Part shown: positions 16,429 through 25,431 of the stretch, in pieces
How positions within the stretch are numbered: the stretch's first letter is position 1
Layout of the letters: every line of letters begins with the position of its first letter
From: an uncultured Oscillospiraceae bacterium
Lineage (GTDB): Bacteria; Bacillota; Clostridia; Oscillospirales; Oscillospiraceae
NCBI GenBank assembly: GCA_947629915.1
Contig: CANRFN010000046.1
Location: forward strand, 1 to 38,652
Direction: 5' to 3'
Length of the DNA: 38,652 nucleotides
Position numbers and translations under genes: made by a program
Notes under the pieces: model-generated
What the model saw: only the letters and a program-made list of their open reading frames with translations
Told to the model about the DNA's origin: nothing
Database searches by the model: none

Positions 16429-17155
16429 TTATGCCGTAACCACAGAGCCGAGATACCGCTTCTCTATGGCATACCGGTCCAGATCCAGGCAGAGATATCC
16501 CTCCTGCAAGGCCTGACGCAGTACGGCGCCCCGGAAAGTCTGGGCATTGCGGATGGCAAAGAGCATCTGTTTTCTGCGGTCCTTCAGGCGGAGCGGAATC
16601 TCCTTCGCGAGTTCGATCCAGCAGGATTCCAGGTACGCCGCCATGATCCGAGCCGCCTCCTGGAACGCCTGCTCCCCCTGCACCCACCGGTCTTTCCAGA
16701 GCGCCGTAGCAGCCGCAAACCCGCCGTCCACAGTCTCCCCTGACATAGCCGTGTGAGACCAGGTGCTCGGCCAGCTGCCTCTCTTCCCTGCTCTCCAAGG
16801 TACCGCCCCGGGCCAGCCGGGTGAGCAGCGCCGCCTCCCGGTACGAGAGATGTTTCGGGGTCCAGGACCACATATCATACAGCCCGATCTTGTACTGGAC
16901 AAAGCCTGGCTCAAACTGTCCCGTTTTATCCGGGGCGCTGCTGTGGCAGCCCACCGAGCAATAGGGATCCTTAGTCTCCCGGTGCTCGTATCCCACCAGA
17001 TCCCACTGGACGCCGCCGGGCCGCTGAGTCCGCTCCAGTTCCTCAGGTGTGATGCCGTGCCGGTCCACGAGGGCCTGCTCCGCCTGCCATACCGCCCCGT
17101 CCACTGTGGCGAGCAGTCTCCCCCACCGCTCATCCTCCCAGGGGATCCGGTGCAC
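16429..17155 (-). pseudogene. Unrecognised protein behind a sigma factor, frameshifted near 16745
   Basis: The protein starts at GTG 17155 (HRIPWEDERWGRLLATVDGA) and reads well to HLVSHGYV. The frame then has to change at the run CAGGGGAG (about 16743-16750) to continue as ETVDGGFAAATALWKDRW and end at 16429 with KRYLGSVVTA. Removing one G restores a continuous protein of about 240 aa. No known domain is recognised. It has two close cysteines (DPYCSVGCHS), a central Trp-rich patch (YDMWSWTPKHLS) and a helical C-terminal third rich in charged residues. No ribosome site lies at a normal distance from the GTG. The gene is in the same frame as the sigma factor and only three codons separate that stop from this start, so it could be a severed continuation of it. 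Confidence 0.6.
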
Positions 17156-17164
17156 CGCCGCATC

Positions 17165-18049
17165 TTAGGTATTCTCCACTGCAGTGGTGAGGGATGCGGT
17201 AAGCTGGGGCAGGATCTCCGCCATCTTGTCGTCCATCCAGTCCTGCATCTGGGCAGACAGCAGGATGAAGTTCGTCTCATAGCGGTCCTTCACCCGCTGG
17301 AGCAAGGTGGAGTCTGTGAGGAGCGCCAATTCGTCCTCCATGTAGGGCAGTGCGATGCCCAATTCCAGGGCCAGTTCCTCCGCGGTGGAGGGGTTGCGGT
17401 ACGTCTCCGCCAGGATGTTCTTTGTGATGAGCCGGTTGATCAAGCTCCACGGCTCCCCGTTGGGCCCACTCCATCCGCTCACAGAGAAGTGCAGCTTCTC
17501 GGGGTGGTAGCTGCGCTCGCCAAATTCTCGTGCCATGTCCATTCCCTCTTTCCGTCTTTTTCGCCCGGTCTTAAGCCGGGTCTTTACGGTCTCGAGAAGC
17601 AGTCCGGTCTCACGGGCGATCACAGAGACGCTCTTGGCCTCGAGGTAGTGGGCCACCAGGATCTCCCGGTACTCAGTGCGGACAAAGGCCAGCTCCCGCC
17701 GGAGGTACCGCAGATCCTCCTGGTGGATACAGGCTCTCTCCACATCGTCCTCGCCGGCCAGCAGCTCCGCATATGCGCTCACGTCCTCCTCTGCCAGGGG
17801 CGTCTCCCGGCGCACGGCCCGATCCACCCATTTGGCATACCGGTTCCGGGCGATCCGCCAGAACCAGGCCTCGAAAGATTGCGGGGCGGCCCCATGAGAC
17901 AAGGAGGCCAAAGCCTCGCACACGATGTCCGCCGCCAGATCCTCTGCCGCCGTGGGGTTGCCCACCTTCCGCAGGCAGAAGTAGAACAGCCGGTCCAGGA
18001 TCTCCTTGGACAGGAGTGCGTCCCTGGCCTTGTCCTGCATATCGTCCAT
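17165..18049 (-). CDS. Sigma-70 family RNA polymerase sigma factor with long C-terminal extension
   Basis: This protein is 294 aa, against about 180 for a typical ECF sigma factor. Region 2 is at about 15-80 (LDRLFYFCLRKVGNPTAAEDLAAD..., FEAWFWRIARNRYAKWVDR). Region 4 is at about 115-170 (LAFVRTEYREILVAHYLEAKSVSVIARET followed by LETVKTRLKTGRKR). The remaining 120 residues (from about 175) are not part of a sigma factor: they contain SVSGWSGPNGEPWSLINRL, then a winged-helix-like segment (NPSTAEELALELGIALPYMEDELALL). AGGAGG is 7 nt before ATG 18049. The C-terminal part may sense a signal and control the factor, as in ECF groups with C-terminal extensions; this is inference. No anti-sigma factor is adjacent unless the unrecognised downstream gene acts as one. 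Confidence 0.85.
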   Translation of the reverse strand: MDDMQDKARDALLSKEILDRLFYFCLRKVGNPTAAEDLAADIVCEALASLSHGAAPQSFEAWFWRIARNRYAKWVDRAVRRETPLAEEDVSAYAELLAGEDDVERACIHQEDLRYLRRELAFVRTEYREILVAHYLEAKSVSVIARETGLLLETVKTRLKTGRKRRKEGMDMAREFGERSYHPEKLHFSVSGWSGPNGEPWSLINRLITKNILAETYRNPSTAEELALELGIALPYMEDELALLTDSTLLQRVKDRYETNFILLSAQMQDWMDDKMAEILPQLTASLTTAVENT

Positions 18050-18205
18050 GTCATCGCCTCCTTTCCCCTTCTCACCTATAGAGTGGCCGAAAACCGAAAA
18101 TAGGTCTCACAAAGTTCCGCTTTTTTCGGTGCTTGATTTTCAGTTCAGGCTCTGATGCAATATAGAACATCTGAAAACTAGAATGAATCATGACGGTGAA
18201 TTGCA

Positions 18206-19444
18206 ATGCCCCTTCTGATCCCCCTGCAATCCCTGCTCTCCGGCCATGCCGTGGACCGGGAGCGAATCATATACCTGGAATCCTGGGATGCCACGTCCGC
18301 CCTGCACACCGTCTGCGCCTTTGCCAACGACAGCTCCAACCAAGGCAGCGGTTACATCGTGATCAGCATCTCAGAGCCAGACGCTGTTCCCGGCATTCCC
18401 GCCGAGAAGGTACCGGACATCCTCCAGGAGATCCGGGACATGTGCGCCGTCATCCAGCCGGAATACCAGCCCATGGCGGACACAGACGAGTATCGCGGCA
18501 AGACGTGCATCGTGATCTGGGCACCGGGCGGCGCACGGCGCCCCTATTCAGCCCCAAAGTCCCTGGCACCTGGAGAAAATGAGCGCATCAGTTACATCCG
18601 CAGGGATGGCCGCACGGTGGTACCATCGGAGGAGGAACAGGAGGAACTGCGCACCCTCGCATACCGCATCCCCCAGGAAGACCGTCCCAACCCGGTCGCA
18701 GACCTCTTCGATCTGAATCTCACCCTGATCCGCTCGTACCTGAAAGAGATCGGCAGCCCGCTCTATGCGGCGTCCGCACACATGGACTTTGCAGACCTGT
18801 GCCGATGCATGCACCTCGTAGACAACTACCCGGACGGCATCAAGCCCAAGAATGCGGCGCTCCTGCTCTTCCACCCGGAGCCGCATCGCTTCTTTCCCTA
18901 TGCCCAGATCGATGTGGTCCAGTTTCCGGACGGCCTAGGCGGGGACCGCATCATCGAGCAGATCTTCCGCGGCCCGCTCCAGGACCAGCTCCGCTGTGCC
19001 CTCCAGTATCTCTGCAACAGCTGCATCACAGAGATGGTGATCAAACACCCGGACCGGGCGGAGGCAGACCGCTTTTTCAACTATCCGTACGCCGCCGTGG
19101 AAGAGTGCCTGTACAACGCCGTCCTTCACAAGGGATACGATATCTGGGAGCCCATCGAGGTCCGGGTCCTTCCAGATCAGATGGAGATCGTAAACCACCC
19201 GGGGCCGGATTTCTCCATCCCCGAGGAGGATCTTCTGGCCTGCCGTACCGTCTGCAAGAGGTCCCGCAACCGCCGGATTGGGGACTTTCTCCGGCCGCTG
19301 CGCCACACCGGCAGCTGCGGCATGGGAACCATCCGGAACGCCATGGAGCGCAACGGCTCCCCCGGGCTCATCATCGAGACAGACCCGGAGCGGCTCTCCT
19401 TCTGTATCACGCTGCCGATCCACCCGCAGTTTCTGGGCCGCTGA
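18206..19444 (+). CDS. AlbA_2 (Schlafen-like) domain protein with C-terminal GHKL ATPase-like domain
   Basis: This protein is 412 aa. The N-terminal AlbA_2 domain (about 15-135) contains LESWDATSALHTVCAFANDSSNQGSGYIVISI, matching the E-x-K/D...CAFAN..GG.l.iGi pattern of this putative nucleic-acid-binding domain. The middle and C-terminal parts include RFFNYPYAAVEECLYNAVLHKGYD, the N-box of a HATPase_c_4-like module, and RNRRIGDFLRPL..GSCGMGTIRNAM, its glycine-rich lid. This architecture is common in bacteria and usually annotated as ATP-binding or transcriptional regulator; a firm function is not known. The N-terminus is a little shorter than usual and the ribosome site is weak (GGTGAATTGCA). 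It stands alone, divergent from the sigma factor. Confidence 0.8.
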   Translation: MPLLIPLQSLLSGHAVDRERIIYLESWDATSALHTVCAFANDSSNQGSGYIVISISEPDAVPGIPAEKVPDILQEIRDMCAVIQPEYQPMADTDEYRGKTCIVIWAPGGARRPYSAPKSLAPGENERISYIRRDGRTVVPSEEEQEELRTLAYRIPQEDRPNPVADLFDLNLTLIRSYLKEIGSPLYAASAHMDFADLCRCMHLVDNYPDGIKPKNAALLLFHPEPHRFFPYAQIDVVQFPDGLGGDRIIEQIFRGPLQDQLRCALQYLCNSCITEMVIKHPDRAEADRFFNYPYAAVEECLYNAVLHKGYDIWEPIEVRVLPDQMEIVNHPGPDFSIPEEDLLACRTVCKRSRNRRIGDFLRPLRHTGSCGMGTIRNAMERNGSPGLIIETDPERLSFCITLPIHPQFLGR

Positions 19445-19480
19445 GGAAGGTAGTGCTCACTTTCATGCGGATTCACATAG

Positions 19481-19511
19481 AAAAGCCCGCCCCGATATAG
19501 GGCGGGCTTTT
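19481..19511. terminator. Terminator hairpin between convergent genes
   Basis: Arms AAAAGCCCGCCC (19481-19492) and GGGCGGGCTTTT (19500-19511), with A- and T-tracts built into the stem, so it works in both directions. It lies between the AlbA_2 gene (+) and the AAA/PD-(D/E)XK gene (-). Confidence 0.92.
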
Positions 19512-19558
19512 CTATAGGAAATCAACATGACGAATTGCTATTGTACATCCGGATAAGC

Positions 19559-21241
19559 TCAGTTAGTATGCGTCTCTATCTTGCATTCGTGCTTATCATC
19601 TTTCGGATCGTAATTGATCCCTACCAGCAAGACCCTCGGATAATCCGAAAGCTTCCGGTAGTACTTCTTTGCCTTGACCTGCTCAATTGCAGACTGGGCC
19701 GTCTTGTTCCACTTCAGTTCTACAATCATAGGCACAGCTGTAGATTCCGGTTTGGGCTGGAAGAATAAATCTGCCCTGCCTCGTCCTGTGTTTTCTTCCT
19801 TAAAGATCTTGTACTCATTTCGCGCTGTGAAATAAGCAAGCATCAGCACATTACCCAGTGAATTCTCGTCATTGTAGTCGATGGTGGAGGTGTAATCCAT
19901 GTGGATTTCAGTCACCTTCTGCGCAACCGCTGCAGCATTTCCTTTCCAGGTTTCCCGCAGCAGCTGATCGGAATCCATAAGTGACTCAAACACTGCGGAC
20001 CAATCCGATTCTTGCGTTGTCGTTTCAAATTCGTCAAGAATCTCAAAATTGGGAATGGAAAGCGTGGAGCGCTTTTTCGGCTTCGTCTGACACCGCAAGT
20101 ACCCCAGATGCACAAGTTGCGTGAGCACATCGTCCCGCGTTTTCGGTTTACCAACATTGTGGGAAAGGAATTTTGTGTTCGCTTCAATAGTCTCTCCTTT
20201 CATCAGAAGCGCTATTGTCTGCTTAAGGCCCTTCTCGTCCTGGTTAATATAGGAGCTCAATGACTCATACGACTCCGTTTCAGTCCAATAATTGGTAAAT
20301 TCCCTTTCTTGAATTGCCTTAACAACAGAGCGAGGATTGTACACAGAGCCCACATTCGTGAACCAGTATCCGTCATACCATCTTTTCATCTCATCAAATG
20401 GCATGTCGTGCTCCAGGCAGAGCTTTTGCACTTCGGCCTCCGTAAACCCCATGAATTCGCCCATGCTTAGTGGCTCAACCATGTTGTATTCGTTAAAATG
20501 ATTGGCCAGGGATTCAAGCCCGTATTTCTTGATCGGATAGATACCAGTCATATAGACCAGTGCGAGGTGCGCTTGTCGTGTGGCCCCTTTGAACATAGAA
20601 CACAAAAAGTTTATATAATCTTTCTGTTCCTCTGCAGGTGCATTCTTCCGAAACAGATGATCCCACTCATCAATGACAAAAACGAACCTGGGGTGTTCAG
20701 GAGAGTTCCGATGAATTTGCTGCAGAACAGTTCCCAAACTTCCAATCCAGTCTGAACACTCAGGAAAAGCCTCGATGAGCTCGTTCTTAATCATAAGCTT
20801 AATATAGGTTAAGAGGCTCATAGAGGCATAGTTGGGCATTTGCTTCTTGCGATTCTTTGAGGCATGTTTCAGTTCATCCAGGGCATCGTCAAAGTCTTGA
20901 GAAGCTTGAAGAAGGTCAATGTAGATTACGTTATACTTATTGAGATGCGTTTTGTAGTCTGGTGAAGATGCAATCGCCAAATTCTGAAACAACTCAGAGT
21001 TATCTACACTACAGCTGTAGTAGTTTGCAATCATGGACGCAGCCAAGGTCTTACCAAAACGCCTTGGGCGTGTTACACAGATATGTTTTTCGGCACTGAC
21101 AATCACTTTATTTGTCCGTTCAAGCAGTTTGGACTTATCGACAAAAACACCAGTTTGCATTACTTCTTGCAAAACCGTATTTTTGGGATTGAGATATTCT
21201 CCCACAAAAGCATTGTTCTCCGGCTTTTGTATTTCGTTCAT
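19559..21241 (-). CDS. AAA-ATPase-like plus PD-(D/E)XK nuclease-like protein
   Basis: This 560-aa protein is of a very common gut-bacterial family (AAA-ATPase_like followed by PDDEXK_9). The ATPase part has a Walker A-like RPRRFGKT (58-65) and Walker B FVFVIDEWDHLF (Asp191, Glu192). The C-terminal part carries the nuclease-fold motifs GRADLFFQPK and VELKWNKTAQSAIEQVKAKKYY (about 500-535), with the catalytic Asp, Glu and Lys in place. AAAGGGGG is about 9 nt before ATG 21241. The gene is noticeably less GC-rich than its neighbours and has its own consensus promoter 130 bp upstream, suggesting acquisition by transfer. The biological role is unknown: a nuclease or defence-like function is often supposed but not shown. 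No partner gene is adjacent. Confidence 0.9.
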   Translation of the reverse strand: MNEIQKPENNAFVGEYLNPKNTVLQEVMQTGVFVDKSKLLERTNKVIVSAEKHICVTRPRRFGKTLAASMIANYYSCSVDNSELFQNLAIASSPDYKTHLNKYNVIYIDLLQASQDFDDALDELKHASKNRKKQMPNYASMSLLTYIKLMIKNELIEAFPECSDWIGSLGTVLQQIHRNSPEHPRFVFVIDEWDHLFRKNAPAEEQKDYINFLCSMFKGATRQAHLALVYMTGIYPIKKYGLESLANHFNEYNMVEPLSMGEFMGFTEAEVQKLCLEHDMPFDEMKRWYDGYWFTNVGSVYNPRSVVKAIQEREFTNYWTETESYESLSSYINQDEKGLKQTIALLMKGETIEANTKFLSHNVGKPKTRDDVLTQLVHLGYLRCQTKPKKRSTLSIPNFEILDEFETTTQESDWSAVFESLMDSDQLLRETWKGNAAAVAQKVTEIHMDYTSTIDYNDENSLGNVLMLAYFTARNEYKIFKEENTGRGRADLFFQPKPESTAVPMIVELKWNKTAQSAIEQVKAKKYYRKLSDYPRVLLVGINYDPKDDKHECKIETHTN

Positions 21242-21371
21242 CCCATTCGCCCCCTTTGTTCGTGATCATCCCAGTCGCAGCACAGTAAGATGAAAGGGCA
21301 CCAAAAGTTCAGCTATTTGCTTTTAAATTCGCTGACCCCATTACCCTTATTGGATTTGCATCATCGAAAGT

Positions 21372-21400
21372 AGAATAGCATAAAATTTCGATGTTGTCAA
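21372..21400 (-). promoter_or_regulatory. Consensus promoter of the AAA/PD-(D/E)XK gene
   Basis: Minus strand: TTGACA (21400-21395), 17 bp, TATTCT (21377-21372) with TGC before the -10. The leader to the ATG at 21241 is about 125 nt long and holds no obvious structure. Confidence 0.75.
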
Positions 21401-21436
21401 GAAAGAAACCGCACAATTGCCTGTAAAATGGCTGCA

Positions 21437-21467
21437 AACCGCCCGCCCCGGGTTGGGGCGGGCGGTT
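21437..21467. terminator. Terminator hairpin downstream of the decayed peptidase paralogue
   Basis: Arms AACCGCCCGCCCC (21437-21449) and GGGGCGGGCGGTT (21455-21467) with a GGGTT loop. It lies about 25 nt beyond the stop at 21493 of the minus-strand pseudogene. Confidence 0.85.
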
Positions 21468-21492
21468 CTCTTGTTCTGCGTGTGAATATGCC

Positions 21493-22763
21493 TTACCTTA
21501 CAGCTTCCGCCGCGTGATACAGCATGGTGATAATATCCGCCATCTCGCCTCTGGTCACGGGGTCTGCGGCGCCGGAGCTGCCGTCCTCATCCGCCTCGAT
21601 AAAGCCGTTTTCGAAGCAGTAGTCCACGGCATCCTGTGCCCAGTCTGCCACGGTATCGGTGTACGTGCCGGTTCCCTTGGGTGTGCAGTCTGCCCCATAG
21701 CTCTCCAGGGTCTGGCAAAACAGCAGGCACAGGGTCTGGAGATCCAGCACGCGCTCGCCGCCCAGTTTCAAGGCCCCCGTGTCCGGATCGGCGTCTCCGG
21801 CAAAGATCCCGTAGTGATAGTTGTACGCCGCTCCCGCCTCATACCTCTTGCCTTCGGTGTCTGCGAAGGGTTTCTCGTAAGTCTAGGAGGAGAAGCAGTT
21901 GTACATCACCTGGAGCGCTTCGCAGAGGTGGGCATCCATATCAGGCTGGAAGGTGCCGTCCGGGCATCCAGCCAGCCCACGGATATTGGCGAGGAACGTC
22001 ACGCTGTCGTAATAGGGGCTTTCCTTGGGTACGTCACTGAAGTAGACCGGGTAAAGCCGGGCCTCCACGCCCAGGCCCTTGTAGTAGGCCTCGTCCAGCA
22101 GGTCCGAAATGGCGTTGTAGTCGTCATCGGTCACGGTGCCGGCATCGAGACTTTCGTAGGTGTACGCGGTGCCGTTGTACTCCACCGGGAAACCTGCACT
22201 GTACGCCAGGTTGTACTCGAACCCGATAGCCTGCATCTCGGCGGAGAGGGACTTTTCTTCATCGGTCATGGGCTCGTGGGCCAGGTAGTACTCCACGTCC
22301 TCATCGGTGAGGCCCTCCACCTTTATCACATAGTCCTTGTGGGAGGTGGACAGGATCTTTTTCAGGGCCGAACTCATCTGATCCCAGATGGATACGTCGA
22401 GATTGTAGTAGTCCGAGGCTGCGGCCGAAACCGCCGAATCCGTCACATCCATGGTGCTGCGGAAATAGAGCAGCTCGTAGTTGGTTTGGGCGGTCATGTA
22501 GGCCTCGGTCAGGGCATGGAACGCCTCCTCCACAGCCTCGTCGGTGGCCTTGTCGTCCGCCAGCAGCGTGTCCAGGGCCGCCACCAGGGCGTCCGCGTCC
22601 TCCTGGGTGATGGGGTGGGTTCCAGAGTCTTGAGGTCTATCGTCTGGTTGTGGTACTGGTCTTCAAAATACCGGGTGCCTTTCTCATCCTCGGCCATCGC
22701 CACAGGCGCGAGGGAGAGCAGCATGCACAGGGCCAGCAGCAGGGATAGCAGTCGTTTCTTCAT
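21493..22763 (-). pseudogene. Decayed paralogue of the SLH-bearing M3-type metallopeptidase
   Basis: The copy keeps the signal peptide (MKKRLLSLLLALCMLLSLAPVAMA), the N-terminal helical part and the C-terminal SLH-like repeats of the intact gene at 23008-25338. It has three lesions. First, a 1-bp deletion near 22612 (GATGGGG where the intact copy has GATGGGCG) shifts the frame after DLKTLEPTP. Second, an in-frame deletion of about 347 codons joins ...EAYYKGLG directly to VEARLYPVYFSDVP, removing the whole catalytic core with the HEFGH motif. Third, an in-frame TAG at 21883 follows NCFSS and precedes TYEKPFADTEGKRYE. It keeps a promoter and terminator arranged like those of the intact copy. 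Even if expressed it could not be a peptidase. Confidence 0.92.
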
Positions 22764-22822
22764 GTCCATACCCCCTTCTTTCATTCATCTCAAAGCCGGG
22801 CCTTCGCCCGTTCCGCTGTCTC

Positions 22823-22852
22823 ATCATACCATCTGGCAAACGGTGGCCGCAA
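22823..22852 (-). promoter_or_regulatory. Promoter of the decayed peptidase paralogue
   Basis: Minus strand: TTGCGG (22852-22847), 18 bp, TATGAT (22828-22823). It mirrors the promoter of the intact paralogue (TTGCAA, 18 bp, TATGAT), supporting tandem duplication of the whole transcription unit. Confidence 0.6.
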
Positions 22853-22917
22853 AGCCCTTACCTCCACGAAAGCCGGAAAGGCAAACAAACGCTACAAAAA
22901 CCGCATGTCTTGCGCAG

Positions 22918-22950
22918 AGACGCCCGCCCCCGGGCTGGGGGCGGGCGTCT
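22918..22950. terminator. Terminator hairpin of the intact metallopeptidase gene
   Basis: Arms AGACGCCCGCCCCC (22918-22931) and GGGGGCGGGCGTCT (22937-22950) with a 5-nt loop, about 58 nt past the stop at 23008. In minus sense a TTTTTG run follows only 18 nt later. Confidence 0.75.
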
Positions 22951-23007
22951 GTGATCTCTTATCGTTGTCCGATCTTGCAGGCACTGTGCGGGCAGACCTT
23001 GTCTGGC

Positions 23008-25338
23008 TCAATAGCTGTACACCGCGTCAAAGAGGTAGCCGAAGATCCGCGCCATCTCCACTCTGGAGACCGGGTCTGCGGCACCGATGCTGCCATCCTC
23101 TGCCATCTCGATGTAGCCGTTCTCGTAGCAGTAGTCCACGGCGTCCTTGGCCCAGTCTGCCACGGTGTCTGTGTATTCATAGGCCTCATAGGGGGTGGCA
23201 TCGATGTGGAAGCTCTCCAACGTCTGGCAGACCAACAGGCACAGGGTCTGGAGATCCAGGGCCTGCTCACCGCCCACTTCCAGGGTCTCGGTGTCCGGGT
23301 CCGCATCGCCGGCAAAGATCTCGTAATAGTAGCAATAGGCCGCGGCCTGCTCATACCACTTGCCCTCTGTGTCCGAGAAGGGAACTTCATAGGTCTCGCC
23401 CTCATCGAAGAGGTTAAACAGCATCTGCAGGGCCTCGCCGAGGGTTGTCTCCGCCTCGGGCTTAAAGGTACCGTCCGGGGTGCCGAACGTGCCCCGGCGG
23501 ATGGCGATGTAGGTCACATCATCGTAGTAGGGGCTGTCCAGGGGGATGTCGCTGAAGAAGACGGGGGTGAGACGCTCGTCCACGTCCAGGGCCTCCTCCA
23601 GTTCCGCCGCCAGCTCCTTCAGGAAGTCCGCAGACAGCGGGTTCTCCATGCCAATGCTCTCGAACTGCTCCTGGAAGCCGATCTCGGGGTCCAGTGCCAC
23701 GAACTGCAGGTACTTGTCCAGGGCGGCGTCATAGCCATTCTCCTGGGCGTCCAGCCAGAAGGCGGCGGCGCCGATGGCGGAGACGGAGTAGCTGATATAG
23801 TAGAGGGGCTGGGTGGTGAGGTGGGGGACATCCTCCCAACCCATGGCATCGATGAGCATGTACTCCTCGGCCAGTTCATCCATCTTGTTGCAGATGTCCT
23901 CGTAGGTGACGTCCGGGGTGGTGTGGGCGTAGAGCTCCAGCTCCCCGTACACGGCGCCGTACACGATGGAGTACACGATGAGGCTGTCCATCAGGGTGTC
24001 CTCTGCGATCTGTGCGCCCTCCTCGCCGAAGATCTCCTCATAGTACTGGCTGAAGAGCATCTCCAGGCCCTGGGAGTGGACCTCACCGATGTCATGGTTG
24101 GCGCTGGCGTCGTTCCAGCCCATGGGATGCCAGTATCCGTTGTTGTAGTGGCCGAACTCGTGGACGATGCTGGAGAAGTCCGCGATGTACACCTCCGGGT
24201 TGATGAAGAGGTACGGGGCGCCGTAGCTGGCGAGGTCATAGGTGTAGGCGCCCACATCCTTGTTGTCGCTGTAGGTGATGTCGTAGAGGTTGTGCTCCCG
24301 CATGTAGGTGAAGGCCTCCAGCATCTCCGGGCTCATCTTGGCGAGATAGCTCTGGATGGTGTCCAGGGTCTCCTCTGTGGCATAATCTCCCCAGTAGATG
24401 TCCTCGCCCTCGGGGGTGAGGTAGTAGTAATCGTTGTAGTACAGGGTGTCGATCTTGGCGGCCAGAGGGGCGATGTACTCCTTCACGGCATCGCAGTAGG
24501 CCTGGATCTCCTCTGTGGTGTAGTCCCGGCCGTAGTCCTCCTCGTAGACGTAGTCTGCATAGTTGTCATACTCGTAGAATGCGGCAATGCGGCGGCCCAC
24601 GTCCAGCATCTTCAGATAGATCGCGCCCAGGCCCTCATAGTAGGCCCCGTCCAGCAGATCGCTGATGGCGTAGTAGTCGTCATCGGTAATGGTGCCGGCG
24701 TCATAGGCCTCATCCAGGCTGTCGTAGTTGTACTCGGCGCCGTTGTACTCCACAGGGGTGCCCTGGTTGAGCGCCAGGTTGTACTCGGACTCGATGGCCT
24801 GCATCTCGGCGAAGAGGTCCTTCTCCTCATCGGTCATGGGCTCGTAGTCCGTGTAATACTCCACGTCCTCCTCGCTGAGCTCCAGCGCCTTGATCATGTA
24901 ATCCTTGTGGGAGGTGGCCAGGATCTTGCTCAGAGCCGTGCTGATCTGGTCCCAGACGGAGGTGCTGAGATTGTAGTTTTCCGAGGCCGCATCCGCCACT
25001 TCTTCGTCCGTCACATCCTGGCTGCTGCGGAAGTAGAGCAGCTCATAGTTGGTAAAGGCGGTCATGTAGGCGTCTGTCAGGGCCAGGAAGGCCTCCTCCA
25101 GCGCCTCATCGGTGGTCTTGTCGTCCGCCAGCAGCGCATCGATGGCGGCCACCAGGGCGTCCGCGTCCTCCTGGGTGATGGGCGTGGGCTCCAGGGTCTT
25201 GAGGTCTATGTCCTGGTCGTGGTACTGGTCCTCAAAGTACCGGGTGCCATCGCTCTTCTCCTCCTCGGCCATCGCCATGGGCGCGAGGGAGAACAGCATG
25301 GCCAGGACCAGCAGCAGTGATAGCAGTCTTTTTGTCAT
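23008..25338 (-). CDS. Secreted M3-type (oligoendopeptidase F-like) zinc metallopeptidase with C-terminal SLH domains
   Basis: This 776-aa protein opens with a Sec signal peptide (MTKRLLSLLLVLAMLFSLAPMAMAEE). A long acidic, Tyr-rich helical N-terminal part follows, then the catalytic core with the zinc motif HEFGH (393-397) and a third-ligand candidate Glu419 in DIGEVHSQGLE, as in M3 peptidases. The C-terminus (about 592-776) holds three SLH-like repeats: FFSDIPLDSPYYDDVTYIAIRRG with TPDGTFKPEAETTLGEAL, PFSDTEGKWYEQAAAYCYYY, and YTDTVADWAKDAVDYCYENG with ADPVSRVEMARIF. It is therefore probably held on the cell wall and degrades peptides outside the cell. AAGGGG is 9 nt before the ATG. A decayed tandem paralogue lies directly downstream. 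The long reading frame on the opposite strand is a composition artefact. Confidence 0.92.
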   Translation of the reverse strand: MTKRLLSLLLVLAMLFSLAPMAMAEEEKSDGTRYFEDQYHDQDIDLKTLEPTPITQEDADALVAAIDALLADDKTTDEALEEAFLALTDAYMTAFTNYELLYFRSSQDVTDEEVADAASENYNLSTSVWDQISTALSKILATSHKDYMIKALELSEEDVEYYTDYEPMTDEEKDLFAEMQAIESEYNLALNQGTPVEYNGAEYNYDSLDEAYDAGTITDDDYYAISDLLDGAYYEGLGAIYLKMLDVGRRIAAFYEYDNYADYVYEEDYGRDYTTEEIQAYCDAVKEYIAPLAAKIDTLYYNDYYYLTPEGEDIYWGDYATEETLDTIQSYLAKMSPEMLEAFTYMREHNLYDITYSDNKDVGAYTYDLASYGAPYLFINPEVYIADFSSIVHEFGHYNNGYWHPMGWNDASANHDIGEVHSQGLEMLFSQYYEEIFGEEGAQIAEDTLMDSLIVYSIVYGAVYGELELYAHTTPDVTYEDICNKMDELAEEYMLIDAMGWEDVPHLTTQPLYYISYSVSAIGAAAFWLDAQENGYDAALDKYLQFVALDPEIGFQEQFESIGMENPLSADFLKELAAELEEALDVDERLTPVFFSDIPLDSPYYDDVTYIAIRRGTFGTPDGTFKPEAETTLGEALQMLFNLFDEGETYEVPFSDTEGKWYEQAAAYCYYYEIFAGDADPDTETLEVGGEQALDLQTLCLLVCQTLESFHIDATPYEAYEYTDTVADWAKDAVDYCYENGYIEMAEDGSIGAADPVSRVEMARIFGYLFDAVYSY

Positions 25339-25401
25339 GGTGCATTTCCCCTTGTGATCGAACTCGCGGGTTGCCCCGCCTCCCCCAAACAGGGATGCTG
25401 C

Positions 25402-25431
25402 ATCATATCACCAACCGCCCCTCGATTGCAA
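25402..25431 (-). promoter_or_regulatory. Promoter of the metallopeptidase gene
   Basis: Minus strand: TTGCAA (25431-25426), 18 bp, TATGAT (25407-25402), about 65 bp upstream of the ATG. Confidence 0.6.

Noticed and set aside
16763..18103. A 446-codon open frame opposite the sigma factor
   Set aside because: It is the complement of recognisable sigma regions 2 and 4 and has no own motif.
21514..25320. A 1268-codon open frame opposite the two peptidase genes
   Set aside because: Its translation is Val/Leu/Gly/His-rich without any domain. It runs antisense to a gene with a signal peptide, HEFGH and SLH repeats, and exists because stop codons are rare in that frame of GC-biased, acidic-protein DNA.
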